This document shows positions 44,652 through 53,000 of a stretch of DNA of 64,000 nt, in pieces. Position 1 is the first letter of the stretch. The number at the start of each line of letters is the position of its first letter. The stretch comes from V1-33 sp039795165 (GTDB lineage: Bacteria > Verrucomicrobiota > Verrucomicrobiia > Verrucomicrobiales > V1-33), in contig JBDKER010000016.1 in NCBI GenBank assembly GCA_039795165.1, positions 38,119 to 102,118 on the forward strand, read 5' to 3'. The position numbers were made by a program, and so were the translations under genes. The notes beneath the pieces were generated by a model. That model saw only the letters and a list, made by a program, of their open reading frames with translations, did not search any database and had not been told where the DNA came from.

Positions 44652-46634
44652 TCAGGGAGGTGCGCCGAGCGATTTGAGGCGATTTCGCCATTCCGCCGCC
44701 TGGGGCGAGCGCTCGGCCCCGGGGGGCAGCAGTTCGATGGCCGTGCGCAGCGCGTCGGCCGCCCCGGCCCGGTCCCCCGCCGAAAAGAGGGCAGCGGCAA
44801 GGAGTTCGTGATCGGCTGGCTCGGCAGGCTGATTCTTTTCAAGGACAAGGCGGGCGACGGCGACCGCCTCGGCAGGGCGGTTCCCATTCTTTCCTCCCAT
44901 GAGTGACACGAGGAGCCTGGCTGTTTCGCGGTTTCCGGGGGCCAGCCGCCATGCGGTTTCAAGGTGCTGCCGGGCCTCGGTCGGATTGCCGGACTGGAGT
45001 GCGAGTCTCCCGAGATTCGTGTGCGCCGGGGCGAATCCGGGGCGCTGAGCTGTGATGCGGCGGAAGATTTCCGTGGCTGCGTCCGGTTGATTCTGCATGG
45101 CGCGCGCCACTCCAAGGTCGTTGAGGATGCGGACATCGTCCGGAGCTACGGAGGCGGCTTTCTCGAAATACGGGATCGCCTCGGTGAGCCGTCCGCTTCT
45201 TGCGAGCACATTGCCCAGATGCTGCAGGGCTGCCAGATCCCCCGGATCGAACGACAGCGCCCGGCGGTAGGCGGCATCCACTCCGGCGCGGTCCCCGCGC
45301 AACCGCTGGAAATCGGCAAGGAGGGCCGCGGCCGCCGCGAGCCGGGGCGGAGCAGGCCAGGGAGAATCCGGCGGAGCTTCAGCCTTCACGTCCTCCAGAA
45401 AATCCTCGAGGTATCTTGTTCCTTCCGGCACGAAGCCTTCGCGCAGAAAGGCCCGGGCGGCCCCGGCCGGATCTGCCACGACTCCGGGCGATTCCCAATG
45501 ACCGCCGAGCGGCACGGCCGCAGCCAGCCATTCTTCCGGCGGTGCTTCCAGCAGCTTCGCATCCTTCACAATCTGTGACACCTCGGCTCGGCCACGGTAG
45601 ATCACCGCGAGGCGGCCATGACGATCGACCAGAAAAGCGCTCGGTACCGGCAAAGGCAGACGCAGGCTGAAGAACGAACGCTGAAAGACATCGAGGACAC
45701 CGGTTTCCTCCGCCGTCAGGGCACGCGCCGCAAAGGGCCAGCCGGTCTCCTTAATAAAGGCACGGCTTTCCGGCAGATCGTTCGCTTTCCCCGCAGCCAG
45801 TTCGTCCACGTTGAGTGCCTCCACAGCGATTCCTGCGGACCGCAGTGACGCCACCGCCTTCGGCTGCGACCATGCAGTGAATTCCGTCCGGCAATCCCGG
45901 CAACTGTTCGACCAGAAGACCAGCAATCGCGGAACACCCGCGGCCGCTTTCCCAGCAGGGGTGATGGCGCGGCCGGTCACGTCCGGCAGCGGCAGCCTCC
46001 CCGCAAGGACTATGCGCCCCAGCGAAGTCACCGGAAACGGCTGCGGCTTGCCCTCTGTCAGGCGCTTTTCAGCGCCCACGTTTTTCTCCGTCTTGCTGCC
46101 GCCACCCTGAGTCAGCAGGAAGCGACCGCCTGCCGCCAGCTCTCTGAAAACCTCCGTGGTTCCTCCCGGCCAGCGCACGGTCGCCACCAACGGACCCGTG
46201 GCCGCGCCGACCCCGAAATGCATCGACTTGCCGGCCTGCGAAAGGAATCCGTCGCCGGCCTGCAGGGTCCGGACAAGCGGGCGATCCACGCCAGGCCCGC
46301 TCAGTTCCACTCTCGCTCCAATGCCGTCCCGGTTGGCCGTCATTCCCCGCAGGCGGAGAGTCAGCGCGCGGCCGCCCGATTCCAGATCATTGCGCATCAT
46401 GCGGAGCCGCGGTGCATTCCGGTTCGAGTACCAGACATCGAGGTCGCCGTCGCCATCCCAGTCGGTCGTGACCACGGAACGGGATTCATCCGGGAGATCG
46501 AGGCCGGCCGGGGCCGAGAAATTCACGAATCTCGGCATCCCTTTGCCGGAAGGGTTCATGCCCCCGGTGTTCAGATAGGCGCAGTTCCGTTCCCCTCCGC
46601 TCATGGAATGCCCTGCCCGCATGAGCGCATTCAT
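44652..46634 (-). CDS. C-terminal part of an interrupted FG-GAP/UnbV protein, with thioredoxin and TPR domains
   Basis: 660 aa by the first in-frame ATG after a TGA (46719-46721). The reading frame is the same as the upstream fragment, and the 28 codons between TGA and ATG read SFQWRRVAPQTPHEP then continue into this piece, which matches my memory of the uninterrupted family (FWRxV...ERN). Order: final FG-GAP unit (DWDGDGDLDVWYSNR), ASPIC/UnbV domain (VELSGP, VRWPGGTTEVF), a thioredoxin-like TlpA domain with SCRDC (residues about 225-375), then four or more TPR units to the end. Alone it lacks a signal peptide, so a separate start here is doubtful. Confidence 0.7.
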   Translation of the reverse strand: MNALMRAGHSMSGGERNCAYLNTGGMNPSGKGMPRFVNFSAPAGLDLPDESRSVVTTDWDGDGDLDVWYSNRNAPRLRMMRNDLESGGRALTLRLRGMTANRDGIGARVELSGPGVDRPLVRTLQAGDGFLSQAGKSMHFGVGAATGPLVATVRWPGGTTEVFRELAAGGRFLLTQGGGSKTEKNVGAEKRLTEGKPQPFPVTSLGRIVLAGRLPLPDVTGRAITPAGKAAAGVPRLLVFWSNSCRDCRTEFTAWSQPKAVASLRSAGIAVEALNVDELAAGKANDLPESRAFIKETGWPFAARALTAEETGVLDVFQRSFFSLRLPLPVPSAFLVDRHGRLAVIYRGRAEVSQIVKDAKLLEAPPEEWLAAAVPLGGHWESPGVVADPAGAARAFLREGFVPEGTRYLEDFLEDVKAEAPPDSPWPAPPRLAAAAALLADFQRLRGDRAGVDAAYRRALSFDPGDLAALQHLGNVLARSGRLTEAIPYFEKAASVAPDDVRILNDLGVARAMQNQPDAATEIFRRITAQRPGFAPAHTNLGRLALQSGNPTEARQHLETAWRLAPGNRETARLLVSLMGGKNGNRPAEAVAVARLVLEKNQPAEPADHELLAAALFSAGDRAGAADALRTAIELLPPGAERSPQAAEWRNRLKSLGAPP

Positions 46635-46718
46635 GGCCGCGAAGGCCCTTTCGTACCCGGAATTGCGGCCGCCCGGCTCATGCGGTGTCTGCGGCGCGAC
46701 CCGCCGCCATTGGAAACT

Positions 46719-46721
46719 TCA
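46719..46721 (-). other. In-frame TGA inside a conserved FG-GAP/UnbV coding frame
   Basis: TGA is codon 626 counted from ATG 48596. The frame is open on both sides: upstream ends VLEDDL, downstream continues SFQWRRVAPQ without another stop to 44652. It is a single nonsense codon, not a frameshift. It could be a true mutation, a sequencing error or recoding; no selenocysteine element was identified. Confidence 0.8.
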
Positions 46722-48596
46722 CAAATCGTCTTCCAGCACGCCGGTGAGCAGACCATTGGCGACCAGAATGTCCTCCCAGCCATCGTTGTTGATGTCGGCA
46801 AAGACCGAACCCCAGGCCCAGCGTCCGAGGGTGATGCCGCTGGCGACGCTCACGTCGCGGAAGGTCCCGTCGCCCTGGCTCTCCAGCAGGGTATTGCCCC
46901 GCGCAAAGCGCTGCAGCAACCCCTTGGCCTCCGCACTGCTGCCCGGACCGAATTTCGGCTGAAAGGCAATGCGGTTGCCCGCACCGGAAAACATGTTGCT
47001 CACATGCACATCGGGATACCCATCTCGGTTCGGATCACCCCATGCCACCCCCATGCCGGCCGACGGATCCTCAGCGCCCGCAGCCGCCGCCACATCCCGG
47101 AACCTCCGCACCCCATCGGCTCCCTTTTCCTGACGGTAGAGATTGTTCCGCCCGAAATCATTGACTACATAGAGATCGAGATCGCCATCCCCGTCATGGT
47201 CGATCCATGCACCGGCAAAGCTGAAGCGCCGATTGTTTTCATCCAGGCCAACCTCCCGGGTCACATCCGTGAATTTCCATTGCGGCGCTCCCGGCTTGGC
47301 CTCGTTCCGGAACAGGGAGTTCGCAGCCCCGTTGTTGGCGTCGTACCACGGCACCGGCGACGATTCTTCCCCGAACGACTCGAAACTGGCTCCGTAGCAG
47401 CAGACATAAAGGTCAAGATCGCCGTCTTCATCGAAATCCGCAGCGCAGAGCGAGTGAGCATTCGGGGCCACGGGCAGCCGTGCCGCCACGCGGAACTTCG
47501 GAATGCCTCCGGACTGATTGCCACCATTCTCAAATACAAGGATCTGAAATTCCCGCGCCATCACGAGGTCCTGATCCCCGTCATTGTCCAGATCCAGAAA
47601 GAGGGCCGACCGCACCCGGTCGAGCAGGTCCACTCCGGCGGCTGCCGCCACTTCCCGCACCGTGCCATCGGGCTGATGCAGATAAAGCCGCTTCGGCAAA
47701 CCACCCATGTCCGCCGCGAACACATCATCGAGCCCGTCCCCATTGGCATCGCCCAGCACGAGCCCGCAATGCCCGAGCGCATCCATGCCCAGACCGCTCT
47801 CCACCCGCGCCCGCCAGTAATTGACATCCCGCAGGATCTGCGTGCCCCACGCCTCCGTCCCACCAAGGACCGCCTGCGTCACATCCACAAACTGCCGCCG
47901 CCCACCGCTGCCCACCGCCAGCGTTTCCTCAAACTCCACCAGCGCAATCCCGCTCAACTGCCACGCCTTCTCCGCAGACGTCCGTACCCAGTGCGTCCGC
48001 CACGACGCCGTCTGACTCAGCCAGCCACCGTCGCCCGCTCCATCCGTATCCACATAAACATCAGCCACCCCGGTTTCCCCGGAGGCTCCCGCAAGTTCAA
48101 CGCCGTGAACCTTCAGATGAACCGATAGTTCCGAGCCCTTGGCAAAGCCCGACTGCCAACCCGCCACCGCCTCGGCAAAACCGAGCACCCGCCCGCCATC
48201 GGCCTTCCCTCCCCGCACCACCACATGCCGCCCATCCCGGTAGATTTCCTCCACCGAGGCCGGCCGGAGCGGCGTCGCCCGGAATCCCTCCGCCAGAATC
48301 CCTTTCATCGCCTCCGCATCCACCGTCCCCTTCACCGCCACCGCCCCAAGGACCGCCTTCAGCTTCGGCTTCACTTCCTCATGAAAGGCCTCCGTCGGCC
48401 AACCATCAGCCGCTGGATCCACCATCGCCAGTTCCTCCGCAAAAATCCCCTTCCGTCCCGCCTCCGGCACCCGCTGCACCCCCTCATCCACCCCGCGCCC
48501 CACCCCGCCCGCAGCCCATGCCTCCCCACACACAGCAAGCCCCACAGCCAGCAACACGCCAGCCCTCCACTCCCACTCTCGAATCCGCAGCAACAT
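46719..48596 (-). CDS. N-terminal part of an interrupted FG-GAP/VCBS (CRTAC1-like) secreted protein
   Basis: 625 aa from ATG at 48596; a TTG at 48633-48635 gives a longer frame that is not preferred. Signal peptide: WRAGVLLAVGLAVCGEAWAA. Residues 30-250 are a mixed domain I do not recognise. The rest is a seven-bladed FG-GAP/VCBS propeller with calcium-loop signatures DANGDGLDD, DLDNDGDQD, DFDEDGDLD, DHDGDGDLD, DPNRDGYPD and DINNDGWED. The TGA at 46719 cuts the frame just after the last blade; the ASPIC/UnbV, thioredoxin and TPR domains follow in the same frame. Exported; function unknown. Confidence 0.85.
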   Translation of the reverse strand: MLLRIREWEWRAGVLLAVGLAVCGEAWAAGGVGRGVDEGVQRVPEAGRKGIFAEELAMVDPAADGWPTEAFHEEVKPKLKAVLGAVAVKGTVDAEAMKGILAEGFRATPLRPASVEEIYRDGRHVVVRGGKADGGRVLGFAEAVAGWQSGFAKGSELSVHLKVHGVELAGASGETGVADVYVDTDGAGDGGWLSQTASWRTHWVRTSAEKAWQLSGIALVEFEETLAVGSGGRRQFVDVTQAVLGGTEAWGTQILRDVNYWRARVESGLGMDALGHCGLVLGDANGDGLDDVFAADMGGLPKRLYLHQPDGTVREVAAAAGVDLLDRVRSALFLDLDNDGDQDLVMAREFQILVFENGGNQSGGIPKFRVAARLPVAPNAHSLCAADFDEDGDLDLYVCCYGASFESFGEESSPVPWYDANNGAANSLFRNEAKPGAPQWKFTDVTREVGLDENNRRFSFAGAWIDHDGDGDLDLYVVNDFGRNNLYRQEKGADGVRRFRDVAAAAGAEDPSAGMGVAWGDPNRDGYPDVHVSNMFSGAGNRIAFQPKFGPGSSAEAKGLLQRFARGNTLLESQGDGTFRDVSVASGITLGRWAWGSVFADINNDGWEDILVANGLLTGVLEDDL

Positions 48597-48645
48597 CCCC
48601 CCAGCGAACCAATTCGCCGACCTCCCGTAAAGCAATAATCACCGC

Positions 48646-48669
48646 TCTTTAATGAAAATTCATCAAAGA
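48646..48669. repeat. AT-rich inverted repeat between Gfo/Idh and FG-GAP genes
   Basis: Eleven-base arms (48646-48656 and 48659-48669) around an AA spacer match at ten positions. It begins directly after the oxidoreductase stop and lies 50 bases before the next start. It could be an operator or an attenuator-like hairpin; there is no T-tract, so it is a poor terminator. Confidence 0.55.
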
Positions 48670-50007
48670 TCAGACCGGGCGATGCACGGGGCGGATGAAC
48701 CGGTCGGCCTCGGGATTGCCGGGAACCTTCATGGCTTCGCCATCCCAATCGATGTCCTTCTGCAGCCGCAGCGCGACGATCCCGGCCAGTCCGATCTCCG
48801 TGAGATGACCGCCATGATTGAAGTCGGCAAACACCGGCGGGCCGCCAAGGATGGCATCGATCCATTCATCAATCTGCCCCTTGGAACGCGGCAGCGACTC
48901 GGGAACTTTGACGGCTTCCTTGTGCTGACCAAACCACGCGAAGCGGCTGTCGCCGGCGAGGCGGATCTGGCCATCGGAATTCCACAGCCCACACTGGAGT
49001 TGACCCTTCTCCCCGATCATGAGACAGCCAGTCGATGGCAGGCTCCCCGTGGATTCCCGTAGCCGCGCCGTCACATCGTCAGCCGGCAGGTCGCCACCCG
49101 TGTAGAAATTCAGGCGGACAGGGCCGCGGCCCTTCCGCGCCGGGAATCGGTAGCGTACGGTGCACGACTGCGCGAAGCTCTCGTGCCCCATTCCCTTCCC
49201 GCTGATCTCAATCCGATCAGGATAGTCAAGCTGCAGAGCACGCACCGGAAGATTGAAACCGTGGCAGCAGAAGTCGCCAAGGGATCCATTCCCGAAATCG
49301 TACCATCCGCGCCACTGGCCCGGATGATACACGGTCGACTTGTAGGGACGCTCGGGCGCTGGCCCGAGCCAGCGGTCCCAGTTGAGGCCCGCAGGCACCG
49401 GATCGCTGCCCGCATCACGGTCGCGCCCGCTCGGCCAGCTGTGCGCCGGATGCCAGACATGAACGTCCGCGATTTCACCGAAGAAACCGGCAGCGATCAG
49501 TTCCATGCTGCGCCGCAGATTGGCGGATGAACTTCCCTGATTTCCCGTCTGCGTGATCACCTTCGACCGCTGCGCCAGTTCCCGCAGTTCGCGTGCCTCC
49601 GCCAGCGTGTGCGTGAGCGGCTTCTCGCAGTACACATGCTTGCCCGCCTCCATGGCCGCCCGGCAGACCGGCGCATGCCAATGATCCGGCGTCGCAATGA
49701 CAACCGCATCGACGGGCGCATCGCTCAGAAGCTTCCGGTAATCCTCAAAGGCCGCCGCACCGGCCACGGGCGCCCCATGACGCTGACGGCTCGCTTCCAC
49801 CTGCCTCGCATCGACATCGCAAAACGCCGCCACTTCATGCCCAAGCTCCAGCACCCGCGCCACATGACCCTGAATCTGCCCGCCCATGCCCACGAAGCCA
49901 ACCCGCAGCTTCTTTCCGCTAGCCGACTGACCTCGGATCACGGCCGGACTCAAGGCGCTGAACAGGCTCGTCTGCAGGAGCCGGCGGCGGGAGAATGATG
50001 ACTTCAT
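48670..50007 (-). CDS. Gfo/Idh/MocA family oxidoreductase (Tat-exported)
   Basis: 445 aa from ATG at 50007; the longer frame overlaps the CotH-gene end. N-terminus MKSSFSRRRLLQTSLFSAL is a twin-arginine signal. NAD(P)-binding fold: RVGFVGMGGQIQGHVARVLEL, AFCDVDARQVEASRQRHG, DAVVIATPDHWHAPVC and the family's EKPLTHTLAEARELREL. C-terminal domain with WDRWLGPAPERPYKSTVYHPGQWRGWYDFGNGSLGDFCCHGFNLP, as in periplasmic planctomycete/verrucomicrobial members. These exported enzymes probably act on glycosides with NAD(P) bound before export; the substrate is unknown. It follows the CotH gene by 91 bases in the same direction. Confidence 0.9.
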   Translation of the reverse strand: MKSSFSRRRLLQTSLFSALSPAVIRGQSASGKKLRVGFVGMGGQIQGHVARVLELGHEVAAFCDVDARQVEASRQRHGAPVAGAAAFEDYRKLLSDAPVDAVVIATPDHWHAPVCRAAMEAGKHVYCEKPLTHTLAEARELRELAQRSKVITQTGNQGSSSANLRRSMELIAAGFFGEIADVHVWHPAHSWPSGRDRDAGSDPVPAGLNWDRWLGPAPERPYKSTVYHPGQWRGWYDFGNGSLGDFCCHGFNLPVRALQLDYPDRIEISGKGMGHESFAQSCTVRYRFPARKGRGPVRLNFYTGGDLPADDVTARLRESTGSLPSTGCLMIGEKGQLQCGLWNSDGQIRLAGDSRFAWFGQHKEAVKVPESLPRSKGQIDEWIDAILGGPPVFADFNHGGHLTEIGLAGIVALRLQKDIDWDGEAMKVPGNPEADRFIRPVHRPV

Positions 50008-50098
50008 GGCGATTCGGATGGGTTCCTTCTGCCAACGCAACGGAAGGCCCCGGCATTTCGCCGGATCCACGGAACCAGCAGTCCACGCCCCTTTCCCA

Positions 50099-53000
50099 TC
50101 AGGGATCGGCCAGCGGAATCTGCACACGGAAGTAGGCCCGCGGAGCCGACGCAGCAGGACTCCAGAACGACCTCACCCGGCCATCGGGCAGCGTCCGCCG
50201 CTGCCGCAGTACCATGGGAAGTGTCCAGTCCATGAGGTTGTCGCTGCCCGCCATGCGGACGGCGGCAGCGTCGGCATTCGCCGCATGATCCACGGCCACT
50301 CCAAGGATGGGATCCGCCACGGGCGCAGCCACCGGATCCGGGTCCGACCGCAGATCGCTGGTTCCGAGCGCAAATTCCTCCCATGCACTGCGCCCATCCC
50401 CGTCGGCATCAGCCCGGGGATCGCCATGGAAGGCCGCCGCATCATCCGCATTCGGATTGCCATGATCCGCCATACTCGCCCGCCAGTTCGCCGGGTCATT
50501 GAGGTCCATGCCCGCCCGCGGATTGACCAGCACGAGACTCCGTCCGCCGCTGTCCGCTTCCTCCGGCCATGGATCCTTCCCGTCGTACGTGAAATCCAAC
50601 AGCACGGTCTGTCCGTCCGCAGAAACCAGCGCAATCCGTTCGCCCTGATTCGAAAGATTGTCCCGGAAGACACCGCCGAAAGCCGCCGCCCAGCCATGCA
50701 CGCGCTGGAAACTGATGGCACTGTCCGCGAGAACAAGACGCTCACCCGGTGCCAGCAGGGTATCGCGGTTCGCCGGAAACTCAAAACTGATCCCCGCCAC
50801 AAACCGCGCCCCGCGCAGATTGACCGCCCCAGGCCCCGCATTCAGCAATTCGATGAATTCTCCATCGTCATCACCCCGCGGATTGAAATGAAGTTCCGAG
50901 CACACCAGCCAGCCAGGCGGACAGGCATGCGGCCCAACCTGGTGAAAGGTCTCGCTGAGCGCACTCCAGCTCCGCGTGGATGGCACCCAGCTGCGCGACC
51001 GCACCACGGCGTTCACAGTAGTAACCGGTGGCGACGCCGAGTCATACGTCCGCGCCAGCGGCGACAGCCCCGGCGTGCCGCGGAATGAATCGAGTTCCAC
51101 CGCCAGCAGCGCATCGCCGTCATCCGCCGACACATTGAGCATCTGCAGGGCCAGCACGTTCTCCCCATCGCGCAGCAGCGCCAGCCATGGCGTCAGATCA
51201 ACCAATTCCCCCGCCAGCGCCACAGCATCGGGCGATTCCGCAGTCGCCGTACTGCGCCCGTCCACCACCAGTGGCGCATTCCGCGACGCCACCCTCGTGC
51301 CATTGAGCCATGCCACAAAGCCATCGTCGGCCCGCACCCGCAGCGTCAGCGCTGCCGTCTGCGCCCGCTCCGCAGCCGTGAGCCGGAACGGATAACGACT
51401 GTAGACACTCGCACTGACGCCACGCACTGACGACCCCACGTCCTGCCTTACCGCCGCCGCGATCGGCCCGCCGGCCGGCGCAAATCCAAGGCCGTTCACC
51501 GCCGCCTGCCAGGCACTGTCATCGAAAGCGGTCTCCGTCCAGACTGGCTGCTCGGAGGTCGCCCGGTTCGCCGCAAGGGCCGCCACTTCGCTGGCCGTCA
51601 GCCCGCGCCGGTAGATCCTCACCTCATCGATCTGTCCATCGAAGTACCGTTCGGCCCCATTGCCCCGCGCCCCCACCGCCCAGCCAATCACAGGCACGGT
51701 GACCGCCCCCGTGGCACTGGGAATCGATGCCAGCAGCACCCCATCACGGTACAGCCTCCATGCAGTGCCGTCCCACAATCCCGCCACGTGATGCCATGTG
51801 CCCACGTCCGCCGCCGCAGAACCCGGACCGCTCGCGGGCCCGGAGACCATCACCGATCCCGCACTGCCCGCCCAGTACCCGCATTGATAAGCCCCTCCAT
51901 TGATGCGCAGGGTGATTTCCCCATTCGGCGTCGCCGTGTCGTGCCCCTTGTTGATGATGTTCCGCAGTCCGGTCACCACGTCGGGCTTCACCCATGCCGA
52001 CAAGGTGATCTGCCCCGTGATCTGGAGTCCCGCCGGATTGCCAAGGAAAAGGTAATCGTTGGTCCCATCCAGTTCGAGACAACCGGAACCGCTTTGCCCG
52101 GGTGCCACACTGAGGGCTCCATTCGTAAAGGCCCCATGGAAATTCCCGCCTTCCTCCTGCGCATTGCCATCAAAGCGCCACCACGCCGCCAATCCCGGAA
52201 TCGGAGCGGTCGCCATGCCGTCGCCAGCCGACGACGGCACCCGGAACTTCCCGCCCGACGCGGCGGTCACGAGCGGAGCATTTGGCACCGGTGCCCCCGC
52301 CACCCGCGGATCTGGACCGTTCCAGCCGTACAGCACCGCCGCACCCGACGGAGCCCCCGTGAAATTGACTGCCGTTCCGGCTGCCACCACGCCAGGCGCA
52401 GGCACGGCCACCGGTGCCGCCACCGCCGGGTAGAATCCCGCCGTGGTGTAATGCCCCAGCACCGTCGTCGTCCTCGGCACCGTGAAGGTGGCCGCCGATC
52501 CCACCCGCGTTCCAGACAGCCAGTTCAGCGCCCCGTCGCATGCGCTCTGCCACGACGCAGGCGACCGGTAATTCCACCGCGCACACTCGGGAATGATCGC
52601 CTTGTCAATCTGCGCACACAATTCCGCCAGCCTCGCAGCATTGGCTGCCGGAGTCATCGCTCCCCCGGGTGCCACCATGGCACGGTGAATCCGGTCGGCC
52701 AGCAGCATGCGGTAATCGGCTCCACCATCACGGTAGAGCATGGAAAAGAGCGATCCCGGTCCGTCTCCAGCGGATTTGCCGGGCGTCGCCCGCCCGGTCC
52801 GGTCGGATCCCGGCCCGCCATAACTGGCAAGGTACAGATAGCCATCGGCATCATTGAGCACAAACTTCGCACCATGGCCCGGCCCGCGCGGCCCCGTCAC
52901 CCGGTATTCATCCTCCGACTTCCCGAACATCCACATCGTCATGAAATCGATGTACTGCGGAACATCGAGCAGTGGCCGCAGCTTGCCGAAGACATCGCCC

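Noticed and set aside
46719..46721. Selenocysteine as the explanation for the in-frame TGA
   Set aside because: No recognisable selenocysteine-insertion hairpin was identified after the TGA and the site is not a known redox position. Not fully excluded.
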